The notes beneath the pieces were generated by a model. It worked only from the letters and a program-made list of their open reading frames with translations, searched no databases and had not been told where the DNA came from. DNA of 64,000 nucleotides. It comes from CAWGJC01 sp965276665. Lineage in GTDB: Bacteria > Pseudomonadota > Alphaproteobacteria > Acetobacterales > Acetobacteraceae. Position 1 is the stretch's first letter, and the number at the start of each line of letters is the position of its first letter. The stretch is taken from the NCBI GenBank assembly GCA_965276665.1, contig OZ255620.1, positions 868,001 to 932,000 on the forward strand, read 5' to 3'. This document shows positions 47,772 to 56,476 of the stretch, in pieces. The translations under genes and the position numbers were made by a program.

Positions 47772-48745
47772 TGAAGGCGCCGGATTCGGTCGAGGCTGAA
47801 CGCCTCGTCGATGCCGGCGTCCGCCGCTATTTCGCCGAACGCCGCGCCCGCGTGCCGAGCTTCGTCGCGACGCATTTCTCCGCACGCGGCGCGGCGCGGC
47901 TGCATCGCGCGGCACTCGGCTGGGACATCGCCCGTGCGCCCGCCAACATTCTCCTCGCCGGTCCCGAGATCCTGCTGCGCGTCGCCCGTGCCGGCGCGGC
48001 GCGGGCAGGAGCAGGCGGCCTCGCACGTCGGCTCGGCGCAACCCATCTCCTGCTCCCCACCGCCGTCTCCCGTCGCATCGAGTGGTTGATCGCGACCGAA
48101 TTGCTGGAGGTGCCGTTCCGCCAGAACAGCCGGGTGGCGACGCGCGATGCGCTGGCGGAGACGATCCTGGCCGAGCCCGCGCTGGCCGCAAGGCTCGACG
48201 ACGTGCTCCTGCAAATCGGCCGGTCGAGCGGCGATCCCGGCTTTCGCGCGCAATTGGAGGCTGCCCTCCTCGCCTATGCGGGCAGCCGCGCGGCCGCCTC
48301 GGAGATCGCGACCTCGCTGGCGACGATCGGCGCCGGCGCGCTCACGCTCAAGCAGCTCACGCCGGGGGTCGCGTCGCTCGGGCCGGGGCTCGCCGCCGCG
48401 ATGGCGCAGCAGACCGCGATCGCCTCGTTTCCGCTCGGCGCCGGGCTCGGCGGCTTGTGGTACGGATTGTTCCCGGCCGCGCCCTCCCTGCTGCTGGTGA
48501 GCGGGTTGACCGGCGGGTTGATGCTGGGCGCCGCCACGCTGGCCGCCTTTGCCGGCCTGCTGACCGACCCGGTGCAGCGCCGCCTCGGCCTGCACGAGCG
48601 GCGCCTGCTCCGCATGATCGATGCGCTCGAGCGGCAGATGCTTGATGCCGCCGCGCCGGCTTTCGCGGTGCGGGACCAGTACGTGGCGCGCCTGCTCGAT
48701 CTGCTCGACCTGCTCAGCGCGGCCTATCGCCTCACTCACGCCTGA
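47771..48745 (+). CDS. DUF6635-like membrane-associated protein
   Basis: 324 residues from ATG 47771. The N-terminal VDAGVRRYFAERRARVPSFVATHFS and LHRAALGWDIARAPANILLAGPEILLRVA match my memory of DUF6635 proteins in alphaproteobacteria. The middle has several hydrophobic Ala/Gly/Leu stretches (GLGGLWYGLFPAAPSLLLVS, LMLGAATLAAFAGLL), and the C-terminus is helical and charged. Function unknown. It starts inside the stop codon of the small proline-rich ORF and converges on the S9 peptidase gene. Confidence 0.75.
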   Translation: MKAPDSVEAERLVDAGVRRYFAERRARVPSFVATHFSARGAARLHRAALGWDIARAPANILLAGPEILLRVARAGAARAGAGGLARRLGATHLLLPTAVSRRIEWLIATELLEVPFRQNSRVATRDALAETILAEPALAARLDDVLLQIGRSSGDPGFRAQLEAALLAYAGSRAAASEIATSLATIGAGALTLKQLTPGVASLGPGLAAAMAQQTAIASFPLGAGLGGLWYGLFPAAPSLLLVSGLTGGLMLGAATLAAFAGLLTDPVQRRLGLHERRLLRMIDALERQMLDAAAPAFAVRDQYVARLLDLLDLLSAAYRLTHA

Positions 48746-48752
48746 GCCGCAC

Positions 48753-50909
48753 TCACGCCTGAGCCGCGATCCCGAGATGCTCGCCGAGGAATTCCATCGC
48801 CTTGCGCAGGAAATACGGGTGTTGCGTGGTCGAGCCGTGATCCTCGTTGGGCAGCACGACGAGCTCGAAATCCTTGTCCGCCTTCACCAGCGCGTCGATC
48901 AGCTGCAGGCTCAGCGCGGGGTGGACGTTGTCGTCCATCTCGCCGTAGGCGAGCAGCAGCTTGCCGGCGATGGTGTCCACGACATGCTTGTTGGCCGCCT
49001 TGGTGTGGCTGGTGGTGCCGTCCGGCAGGCTTTCCACCGGTCCCTGATGCTTCTCCGCCCAGGTGAAGCCGTAGCCGCGCTGGTCGTGATTGCCGGCGCT
49101 CGAGACGCCGACGCGAAAGAAATCCGGGTAGGAGGCCATCGCCCGCACCGTCGCGTAGCCGCCGGCGGAATGGCCCATGATCGCCACCCGCCCGGTATCG
49201 ATATAGGCGTGGCGGCGCGCAAGCTCGCGGATCGTCGCGACGTGGTCCTCGAGGCAGCCTGGATCGTCGAGCCGTCCATAGCTGCGATCGTGGAAAGCCT
49301 TGTCGCGGAGCGGCGTGCCGCGCCCGTCCACGTTGACGACGATGCAGCCGATCTCGGCGAAGGCCTGCGGCATCACGTTGCGGGCGAGCTCGCTGCCTGC
49401 GCCGAACGCCCCCTTTGGGGTCTGGCCGCGTTGCGGACCGGGATAGATCCAGTCCAGCACCGGGTAGCGCCGCACCGGGTCGAAATCGCTCGGCAGCCAC
49501 ATCGCACCCCAGAGCGGCGTCTGCCCGTCAGCGGCGATGACGCGGAACGGCACCGGCCAGCGCCAGGCGCCGGCGAGCGCCGGATCGAGCGAGGCCTCCT
49601 CCAGGACCGCGACCAGGCTGCCGTCGGCGCGGCGGAGGCTCGTCACCGGCAGGCGGTCGATCGTCGAATGGGTGTGGATGAAATGGCGGAAATCCGGCGC
49701 GATGCCCTCTCCCGGCTCGGGCGCCGGGCGGACATGGTCGCGCGGCATGCGGAGCGCCGGCATCGCCACCGAATGCTCCGCCGCCTCCGGCGTCAGCACG
49801 GTGAAGCCGGTGCCGTCGAGGCCGATCCGGCAGAGTGTGCGGAGCGTCGGATCCCGCTCGGGATCGACGCCGCCGGCGAGGAACCAGACCTGCCGGGCCG
49901 CCTCGTCCACCCGCACCACGTCGCGCACCATCCAGCGCCCCTCGGTCACCCGCCCCTTCAAGGCTCCGGTCGCGAGGTCGTAGAGGTAGAGATGCGCCCG
50001 GCCGTCGCGTTGCGAGAACCAGAGCACCTCGCCGCTGCGGTCGAGCACCACGATGTTCGGGCGGCCGATCACCGAGAGGTTGGTGTCGATGAAGGTATCC
50101 GCCGTCTCCTCGACCGCGACGCGGCTGGCGCCGGCTGCCGCGTCGAATTCCAGCAGGGAGAGCCGGCGCGAGAGGCGATCGCGATCGGTGACGTAGACGC
50201 GGGCGGAATCGGCGCTCCACCAGGCCTCGGACCGCTCGATCGCGCTCGCCACGCCGCCGATCAGCGGGCCAGCGGCGACCGGGTTGATGCGGCCGCTCGC
50301 CGCCTCGATGATCAGGTATTCCACCATCGGGAGCGCCGTGTCGCCGCTGAGCGCCAGCTTGAGCGGCCAGTAGCGCGGGCGGGCGCTGCCATCCTCGGGC
50401 ACGTGCTGGACCATCGGGAAATCGCCCACCGCCCGCTCATCGAGCCGGCAGAGCAGGATGCGGCGCGAATCGGGCGACCACAAGGCGACCGGCGGCAGCG
50501 CCACGCCCTTCCGCGCCAGCGTGACCGTCGCGAGGTTGGCATCCGCCGACTTGCCGTAGGAATGAGCAGGCTCGCCATCGCTCGTGAGCCGGCGCTCCGC
50601 GCCGCCTTTCGCCGCCCGGAGCCAGACATCGTCGCCACGGCGGAACAGCACCCATTCTCCGTCCGGAGAGGCACGCTCGTGCGGGGCGGCGGCGGGAAGC
50701 GCCGGCTCGGGCATCGACACCGCCACGCGATGGCCGGTGGCGGCCTCGACCTCGATCATGCTCGCCCCGCCGGGTCCCTCACGCCGGTAGCGGAAGCGCC
50801 CGTCATCGATCCAGATCGGATGCAACTCGGGATTGTAGACCAGCGGGCGCACATTGCCCGGCAGGAAGCGGTCAACCCGGCGCGTGACTTCCGGCGGCAA
50901 TCGTTCCAT
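48753..50909 (-). CDS. S9 family (prolyl oligopeptidase / DPP-IV type) peptidase
   Basis: 718 residues from ATG 50909 with GAGAGGAAAC upstream. N-terminal beta-propeller (DPP4_N type: YRREGPGGASMIEVEAATG, SPDGEWVLFRRGDDVWLRA, LWFSQRDGRAHLYLYDLATG). C-terminal alpha/beta-hydrolase with Ser in AIMGHSAGGYATVRAMA, Asp in AYGEMDDNVHPALSL and His in VLPNEDHGSTTQ. No signal peptide is obvious, so it is probably cytoplasmic or non-classically exported. Divergent from opgC by 253 bases. Confidence 0.93.
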   Translation of the reverse strand: MERLPPEVTRRVDRFLPGNVRPLVYNPELHPIWIDDGRFRYRREGPGGASMIEVEAATGHRVAVSMPEPALPAAAPHERASPDGEWVLFRRGDDVWLRAAKGGAERRLTSDGEPAHSYGKSADANLATVTLARKGVALPPVALWSPDSRRILLCRLDERAVGDFPMVQHVPEDGSARPRYWPLKLALSGDTALPMVEYLIIEAASGRINPVAAGPLIGGVASAIERSEAWWSADSARVYVTDRDRLSRRLSLLEFDAAAGASRVAVEETADTFIDTNLSVIGRPNIVVLDRSGEVLWFSQRDGRAHLYLYDLATGALKGRVTEGRWMVRDVVRVDEAARQVWFLAGGVDPERDPTLRTLCRIGLDGTGFTVLTPEAAEHSVAMPALRMPRDHVRPAPEPGEGIAPDFRHFIHTHSTIDRLPVTSLRRADGSLVAVLEEASLDPALAGAWRWPVPFRVIAADGQTPLWGAMWLPSDFDPVRRYPVLDWIYPGPQRGQTPKGAFGAGSELARNVMPQAFAEIGCIVVNVDGRGTPLRDKAFHDRSYGRLDDPGCLEDHVATIRELARRHAYIDTGRVAIMGHSAGGYATVRAMASYPDFFRVGVSSAGNHDQRGYGFTWAEKHQGPVESLPDGTTSHTKAANKHVVDTIAGKLLLAYGEMDDNVHPALSLQLIDALVKADKDFELVVLPNEDHGSTTQHPYFLRKAMEFLGEHLGIAAQA

Positions 50910-51162
50910 TGTTTCCTCTCTGGCGCGCTGGTTCGCCGGCCCGATGCTGCCGTCCTGCTGGGGCAGGCGCAATGCTGCAATGCGAAAACACGGCTGCGTG
51001 ACGGGAAATCCCAAACCCATCTCGCGTGTCTATGACGAAGGCCGCACTGAAAGCCGCGACACCCTTCTTAACAAAACCGCCGCTTGCCGACGCGTGTTGA
51101 GAAGGACCATACGGCGACAGCATGTCGGCCGAGCCGGGATCGCGGAGAAGGCAATTGATGCC

Positions 51163-52359
51163 ATGGCTATGATGAACGGATTGAAGGAACGCGACCTCCG
51201 CCTCGATTTCTTTCGCGGCATCTCGTTGTTCATCATTCTCATTGATCACATGCGCGGGAATAGCTGGGTCAACTGGACACCGGGCCAGTTCGGCTACAGC
51301 GATGCCGCCTGCGTGTTCATCTTCATCTCCGGCTACACGGCGGCCCTGGCTTTCGGGCGGCTCTATACCCGCACGAGCTGGCTCTCCGCCTCCGGGCGGG
51401 TGGCGCTTCGTGTGTGGCAGCTCTACGTGGCCCAGATCGCGACGGTGATGGTCGTCGCGGCTCTGCCGGGCATCGTGCTCCACATGCTCGGCCGAGAGGG
51501 CTACAGCTCGGTCCTGCAGCTCGACTATCTGTTCACCGATCCGGTGGATGCGATCCGTGGGATCGTCACCCTCACCTACGTGCCCGGCTATCTCGACATC
51601 CTGCCGGTCTATGTCGCGATGGTGGCGATGATCCCGTTCGCGGTGGTGATCGCGCGGGTCAGCCCCCGGCTGCTTTTCGTAATGTCCTGCACGCTCTGGG
51701 CCGCGTCGCGCGGGCTGCACTGGAACCTGCCGGCCGATCCGACCGAGGGGCGGCCCTGGTTCTTCGACCCGTTCTCCTGGCAGTTCATGTTCTTCACCGG
51801 ATTCAGCCTGAGCATGGGCTGGCTGCACGCGCCGAAGAGCTCGCGGCCGCTCACCGGCCTGGCGCTCGGCGTAGTGGTGCTCGCCGCGATGCTCAAGGTA
51901 GCGCCCGTCTATCACGCGATCCCCGGCTTCACCCTGCTGCACAAGCTCGCCGAGTCGCAGGTCGACAAGACCACGCTCGACCCGCTCGAAATCGTGCATT
52001 TCATGGCGCTGGCCTATCTCGTGTCGAACTTCATGCGGACGCGTCAGCACTGGCTGCGCCACCGGTTTGCGGCGCCGATCGTCGAGACCGGGCAGCAATC
52101 GCTGGCGGTGTTTCTGGCCACCGTCATCCTGGCCGATATCGGCGGCATTGCCTTCGACGTGATCGGCAAGGGGTATGGCGCCGAGCTCGCGGTCAATCTC
52201 GCGGGCATCGCGCTGCTTCTCGCGGTGGGACAGGTTGTCGGCTGGTTCAAGGCGACGCCCTGGAAGCAGCCGACGCAGACGCCGCTGCTGGAACCGGCGG
52301 GAAGCACCTCGCAGTCGGCGCGTCTGCCCTACGGCACGAGTTCGCCCGGCCACCGCTGA
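51163..52359 (+). CDS. opgC: OpgC family integral membrane acyltransferase
   Basis: 398 residues from ATG 51163 (MAMMNGLKERDLRLDFFRG). About ten transmembrane helices. The N-terminal RDLRLDFFRGISLFIILIDH and the following WVNWTPGQFGYSDAACVFIFISG are the OpgC signature; these proteins succinylate osmoregulated periplasmic glucans or related polysaccharides. No opgG/H or cyclic glucan synthase is nearby. ATGs at 51169 and 51172 are alternative starts. Confidence 0.9.
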   Translation: MAMMNGLKERDLRLDFFRGISLFIILIDHMRGNSWVNWTPGQFGYSDAACVFIFISGYTAALAFGRLYTRTSWLSASGRVALRVWQLYVAQIATVMVVAALPGIVLHMLGREGYSSVLQLDYLFTDPVDAIRGIVTLTYVPGYLDILPVYVAMVAMIPFAVVIARVSPRLLFVMSCTLWAASRGLHWNLPADPTEGRPWFFDPFSWQFMFFTGFSLSMGWLHAPKSSRPLTGLALGVVVLAAMLKVAPVYHAIPGFTLLHKLAESQVDKTTLDPLEIVHFMALAYLVSNFMRTRQHWLRHRFAAPIVETGQQSLAVFLATVILADIGGIAFDVIGKGYGAELAVNLAGIALLLAVGQVVGWFKATPWKQPTQTPLLEPAGSTSQSARLPYGTSSPGHR

Positions 52360-52489
52360 GCGCAGCGAGGCCGGGCGAAGCATGGCCTGGGCGAAGCGTG
52401 GAGCGCCTTAGGCGAATACCGGCTCCATTGCCGAACTCGACCGCGCTCCTCTGATCGTGATAAGCCCCGGCTGACCGCAGGGGAAAGCG

Positions 52490-52822
52490 ATGATGGAAGG
52501 CCAGCAGGATCACGGCGTCTCGGTCATCGCCTTGAACGGGCGGATGGATAGCTCGACCTCGCCCGGGATCGACCAGGAGCTCGCCGCCGCGCTCAGCGCC
52601 GGATCGGGGGGCGTGCTGCTCGATCTCGCCGGCCTCGACTACATCAGCAGCGCCGGCTTGCGCGTGCTGCTCAAGGCCGCCAAGCAGGCGCAGAGCGCCA
52701 AGGTGGCGTTCGCCGTCTGCAATGCGACATCGGCCGTCCGCGAAGTGTTCGACGTGAGTGGCTTCTCGAGCCTGCTCAAGCTGCACGAAAGCCGCGACGC
52801 CGCTCTCGCCGCGATGCGCTGA
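52490..52822 (+). CDS. STAS domain protein (anti-sigma factor antagonist-like)
   Basis: 110 residues, GGGGAAA upstream. STAS fold with the conserved GVLLDLAGLDYISSAGLRVLL, where the first Ser after Ile is the phosphorylatable position in SpoIIAA/RsbV-type antagonists. No kinase or sigma factor is adjacent. It is followed 17 bases later by a GPP34-domain gene on the same strand, so it may belong to a partner-switch acting on an envelope or lipid process. Confidence 0.9.
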   Translation: MMEGQQDHGVSVIALNGRMDSSTSPGIDQELAAALSAGSGGVLLDLAGLDYISSAGLRVLLKAAKQAQSAKVAFAVCNATSAVREVFDVSGFSSLLKLHESRDAALAAMR

Positions 52823-52839
52823 ACGAAGAGGAGCCCGCG

Positions 52840-53493
52840 ATGCTGACCGCCGCCGAAGAGCTGTTCCTCCTGGCGCATGACAATGAGAGCGGGAATTTCA
52901 CCGAGATCTCCGGCGTTGTGCTCGACCGCGCCCTCGCGGGCGCGGTGCTGATGGAGCTCTCGATCCTCGATCGGATCGACACCGATCTCGAGAAACTCGT
53001 CGTCATCAATTCCGCGCCGACCGGCGAGCGTCTGCTCGACACCGCGCTGTCCGAGATCGCCGGCGCACCGGGCGTGCACAGCCCCTCCGAATGGCTCGAC
53101 ATCCTGCAGAAGCGCGGCCAGGACCTGCAGGACATGGCGATCGAAGGACTGATCGCCCGCGGCATCCTGCGCGAGGAAAAAGGCACGCTGCTCTGGGTGT
53201 TCGAAACCCGCCGCTACCCGCTGATCGATGGCAAGGAACAACTCGAGGTCAAACGGCGCATCGCCAACCTGCTGCTCAGCGATGAAATTCCCGAGCCGCG
53301 CGACATCATCATCATCTCGCTCGCTGAAGTCTGCGGCGTGCTGCAACGCGTGTTCTCCCACGAGGAACTGGAACGTGCGGGCGACCGCATCCAGCAGATC
53401 GTGCGCCTCGACCTGATCGGCCACGCGATGCGCGAATCGATCACCGAATTGCAGAACGCGATTCTGACGATGGCGGCTTATCATACGCATTAA
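52840..53493 (+). CDS. GPP34 (GOLPH3-like) family protein
   Basis: 217 residues, AGAGGAG upstream. Family start LTAAEELFLLAHDNESGNF and repeated short helices (GVVLDRALAGAVLMELSILDRI, LIARGILREEKGTLLWVFETRRYPLID) match the GPP34 fold. In eukaryotes this fold binds PI4P; in bacteria it occurs mainly in actinomycetes and scattered proteobacteria. The role here is unknown. The TAA stop is immediately followed by, and shares bases with, a family A repeat end (AAGGCC). Confidence 0.88.
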   Translation: MLTAAEELFLLAHDNESGNFTEISGVVLDRALAGAVLMELSILDRIDTDLEKLVVINSAPTGERLLDTALSEIAGAPGVHSPSEWLDILQKRGQDLQDMAIEGLIARGILREEKGTLLWVFETRRYPLIDGKEQLEVKRRIANLLLSDEIPEPRDIIIISLAEVCGVLQRVFSHEELERAGDRIQQIVRLDLIGHAMRESITELQNAILTMAAYHTH

Positions 53494-53656
53494 GGCCAGG
53501 GGCTCTGCCCCTGGACCCCGCTAAGGGCGCGGCCCTTAGAACCTGAATGCGCTTCGCGCGAGCCGCAACCATCCCCGTCCCTCTCCACCGGGCGCGAAGC
53601 GCAACAGGGTTCCAAGGGCCCAACCCTTGGCGGGGTCCAGGGGCAGAGCCCTGGCC
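53492..53656. repeat. family A repeat, inverted pair
   Basis: Two almost intact units in opposite orientation (53492-53561 and 53591-53656) each carry the CCAGGGGC/GCCCCTGG and CTAAGGGC/GCCCTTAG (or CCAAGGG/CCCTTGG) hairpins, flanking a 30-base centre. The first unit's AAGGCC terminus overlaps the GPP34 stop codon. The pair separates GPP34 from the DUF336-hisD-SDR operon. Confidence 0.87.
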
Positions 53657-53722
53657 TACCTTGGCTTTCGCCACGCAGCACCCCGTGATACCCGGACCCC
53701 AGCACACCAGAAGAGAGACGCA

Positions 53723-54163
53723 ATGAACGACGTAACGCTGGCGCAGGCCGTCACGATCATCGAGGGCGCGCTGGCGCATGGGCATTCGCTCAAGCTGGCC
53801 CCGCTCAGCGTGGCGGTGCTTGATCGCGGCGGTCATCTGGTCGCGTTTCATCGAGAGGACGGGTCGGGCATTCTTCGCTTCGACATCGCGTTCGGAAAGG
53901 CCTGGGGCGGGCTCGGGATGGGGTTCGGCTCGCGCGAGATGGCGGCGCGCGCGGCGGCGACGCCGGCTTTCGTCAACGCGATCGCGGCGGCAAGCGGTGG
54001 CCGCGTAGTTCCCGTGCCGGGCGGCGTGCTGATCCGCGATGCCGGTGGCGCGCTGCTGGGCGCCGTCGGGATTTCCGGCGATCTTTCCGACAAGGACGAG
54101 GCCTGCGCGATTGCCGGCATCGAGGCGGCCGGGTTCAAGACGCAGACCGGCGCCGGGGCCTGA
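53723..54163 (+). CDS. heme-binding / GlcG-HbpS (DUF336) family protein
   Basis: 146 residues from ATG 53723 with AGAGAGAC upstream. Alpha/beta fold: LSVAVLDRGGHLVAFHREDGSG, AFVNAIAAASGGRVVPVPGGVLIRD, GAVGISGDLSDKDEACAIAGIEAAG; the last is the family signature. Such small proteins often sit in operons for alcohol or glycolate-type oxidation. Here it leads a HisD-like dehydrogenase and an SDR, 6 bases upstream of the former. Confidence 0.9.
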   Translation: MNDVTLAQAVTIIEGALAHGHSLKLAPLSVAVLDRGGHLVAFHREDGSGILRFDIAFGKAWGGLGMGFGSREMAARAAATPAFVNAIAAASGGRVVPVPGGVLIRDAGGALLGAVGISGDLSDKDEACAIAGIEAAGFKTQTGAGA

Positions 54164-54169
54164 AGGCGG

Positions 54170-55477
54170 ATGGCGCGCATCCTCAAGGCGGGCGCGGATG
54201 CCGGCGAAGTGCGCGAGGCGGATGATGGTGTGCGTCGGACGGTTGAGGACATCCTCGGTCGCATCGAGGCGGAGGGCGATGATGCCGTGCGCGCGCTGTC
54301 CGAGCAGTTCGATCACTGGGGCCCGGCGCAGTTCCGCCTGACCGAAGCCGAGATAGCGCAGGCGATGTCGCAGGTGAGCGAGCGCGATCTCGACGATATC
54401 CGTTTCGCGCAGGCGCAGGTGCGCCGCTTCGCCGAGGCGCAGAAGACCTGCCTCACCGATCTCGAGGTCGAGACCATGCCGGGCGTGGTGCTCGGCCATC
54501 GCAACATTCCGGTGGGCAGCGTCGGCTGCTACGTGCCGGGCGGCCGCTACCCGATGGTCGCCTCGGCGCATATGTCGGTGGTGACGGCGAGCGTCGCCGG
54601 CTGCCCGCGGATCATCGCCTGCGCGCCGCCGTATCGGGGCGGCCCGCATCCCGCGATCGTCGCCGCCATGCATCTCGGCGGGGCGCATGAGATTTACGTG
54701 CTCGGCGGCGTGCAGGCGGTGGCGGCGATGGCGCTCGGCACCGGCAGCATCGCGCCGGTCGACATGATCGTGGGGCCCGGCAACGCCTATGTCGCGGAGG
54801 CGAAGCGGCAATTATTCGGCCGCGTCGGCATCGACCTGCTGGCCGGTCCTACCGAGACCCTGGTGATCGCCGATGAGAGCGCGGATGGCGAGATCTGCGC
54901 CACCGACCTGCTGGGCCAGGCGGAGCATGGCCCGACCTCGCCCGCGATTCTGCTCACCACCTCGGAGCGGTTGGCGCAGGCGACGTTCTCGGAGGTCGAG
55001 CGCCTGCTCGCGATCCTGCCGACCGCCGAGATCGCGCGCGCGGCGTGGCGGGTCCATGGCCAGGTGGTCGTCTGCGACAGCGACGAGGAGATGCTGGAGC
55101 ACGCCGACCGCATCGCGTCCGAGCACGTGCAGGTAATGACGCGCGACCCGGACTGGTTCCTCGCGCGGATGCGCAATTACGGCGCGCTGTTCCTCGGTCA
55201 ACGCACCAATGTCGCTTACGGGGACAAGGTGATCGGCACCAACCACACGCTGCCGACGAAGCGCGCGGCGCGCTACACGGGCGGCCTCTGGGTCGGCAAG
55301 TTCATCAAGACCTGCACCTATCGGCGGGTGCTGACCGATGAAGCGAGCGCGGAGATCGGCGCGGTCTGCTCGCGGCTCTGCATGCTCGAAGGTTTCGTCG
55401 GGCACGCCGAGCAGGCGAATGTCCGGGTGCGGCGGTATGGCGGCCGCAATGTTGAGTACGGCGAGGCGGCGGTGTGA
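54170..55477 (+). CDS. histidinol dehydrogenase-like / HpsN-type NAD-dependent dehydrogenase
   Basis: 435 residues of the HisD fold. The zinc and catalytic positions are conserved: Gln/His in LLGQAEHGPTSPAILLTTS, Glu-His in IASEHVQVMTRDPDW, Asp in AYGDKVIGTNHTLPT, His in EGFVGHAEQANVR. The AEHGPTSPA stretch and the KFIKTCTYRRV end are unlike biosynthetic HisD and resemble HpsN, which oxidises the sulfonate (R)-dihydroxypropane-sulfonate. No his genes are present; an SDR follows with TGATG overlap. Oxidation of a polyol or sulfonate diol is inferred. Confidence 0.85.
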   Translation: MARILKAGADAGEVREADDGVRRTVEDILGRIEAEGDDAVRALSEQFDHWGPAQFRLTEAEIAQAMSQVSERDLDDIRFAQAQVRRFAEAQKTCLTDLEVETMPGVVLGHRNIPVGSVGCYVPGGRYPMVASAHMSVVTASVAGCPRIIACAPPYRGGPHPAIVAAMHLGGAHEIYVLGGVQAVAAMALGTGSIAPVDMIVGPGNAYVAEAKRQLFGRVGIDLLAGPTETLVIADESADGEICATDLLGQAEHGPTSPAILLTTSERLAQATFSEVERLLAILPTAEIARAAWRVHGQVVVCDSDEEMLEHADRIASEHVQVMTRDPDWFLARMRNYGALFLGQRTNVAYGDKVIGTNHTLPTKRAARYTGGLWVGKFIKTCTYRRVLTDEASAEIGAVCSRLCMLEGFVGHAEQANVRVRRYGGRNVEYGEAAV

Positions 55478-56238
55478 TGCTGCCGGCCACGCCCTCGCTC
55501 CGCCTCGACGGCAAGCGGGCGCTCGTCACCGGCGCCGGGCGCGGGCTCGGCCTCGCCGCCGCGGTGGCCCTGGCGGAAGCCGGGGCCGAGGTGGTGCTGG
55601 CGGCGCGCAGCGCCGACGAGATCGAGGCCGTGGCGGCGCAGATCCGGGCGGCCGGCGGCGCGGCGGACGCGCTGCCGCTCGATGTCTGCGCAATTCCGGC
55701 CGTCACCGCGGCGATCGCGCGCGCCGAACCGTTCGACGTGCTGGTGAACAATGCCGGCACCAACCGCCCAGCCGGCTTTCTCGACGTGACGGAGGCGGAT
55801 TTCGACGCGGTGATGACCCTCAACCTGCGCGCCGCCTTCTTCGTGGCGCAGGCGGTCGCGCGGCGCATGGCGGCAGCGGGCCGACACGGCTCGATCATCC
55901 ATGTCTCGTCGCAGATGGGCCATGTCGGAGCGGTCGACCGCTCCGTCTATTGCGCGAGCAAGCATGCGATGGAGGGAATGTCGAAAGCCATGGCGGTCGA
56001 GCTGGCGCCGCTCGGCATCCGGGTGAACACGCTCTGCCCGACCTTCATCGAAACCGAACTGACGCGCCAATTCCTGGCGAACCCGGAATTCCGCGCCTTC
56101 GTGCAAGGCAAGATCAAGCTCGACCGGCTTGGGCGGCCGGAGGACATCATGGGCGCGGTGCTATTTCTTGCTTCCGATGCCGCGGCGCTGATGACCGGTG
56201 CCTCACTGGTGATCGATGGCGGGTGGACCGCCGATTAG
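55477..56238 (+). CDS. SDR family NAD(P)-dependent oxidoreductase
   Basis: 253 residues from ATG 55477, whose first base is the last of the hisD-like stop. Classical SDR: cofactor motif TGAGRGLGLAAAVAL, NNAG in LVNNAGTNRPAG, catalytic Ser/Tyr/Lys in HVSSQMGHVGAVDRSVYCASKHA, and C-terminal GASLVIDGGWTAD. Coupled to the HpsN-like enzyme, it is likely to act on the same substrate series (compare HpsO, an SDR). Confidence 0.9.
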   Translation: MLPATPSLRLDGKRALVTGAGRGLGLAAAVALAEAGAEVVLAARSADEIEAVAAQIRAAGGAADALPLDVCAIPAVTAAIARAEPFDVLVNNAGTNRPAGFLDVTEADFDAVMTLNLRAAFFVAQAVARRMAAAGRHGSIIHVSSQMGHVGAVDRSVYCASKHAMEGMSKAMAVELAPLGIRVNTLCPTFIETELTRQFLANPEFRAFVQGKIKLDRLGRPEDIMGAVLFLASDAAALMTGASLVIDGGWTAD

Positions 56239-56416
56239 AGATTTCACCGCTTCGCTTCCCGGCGATCGTGCAGGCTGGAATCCGACCCGCCCGATCTCAC
56301 GAATGAAGGATGCGGGATGGATTCGGGATCGGCAAACGTTGCAATAACGGATGCATGTTGCCGGAAAGACAGAGATATGACGATACCCCGGAGATCACCC
56401 CTCCGACGGTATGAAA

Positions 56417-56463
56417 CCATGGTGGTAGCATCGTGCTGCGCTCAAAGCCTGGCGCCACCATGG
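56417..56463 (+). promoter_or_regulatory. inverted repeat adjoining the PGRS-like gene's ribosome site
   Basis: CCATGGTGG (56417-56425) and CCACCATGG (56455-56463) form a 9-bp inverted repeat whose right arm touches the GGGAGAG ribosome-binding site (from 56462). Pairing could partly hide the site and regulate translation. The remaining bases from 56239 show no clear promoter. Confidence 0.35.
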
Positions 56464-56476
56464 GAGAGACCAATCC

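Noticed and set aside
54170..55477. Histidine biosynthetic hisD.
   Set aside because: No other his gene is nearby; motif details and the DUF336/SDR context fit an HpsN-like catabolic dehydrogenase better.
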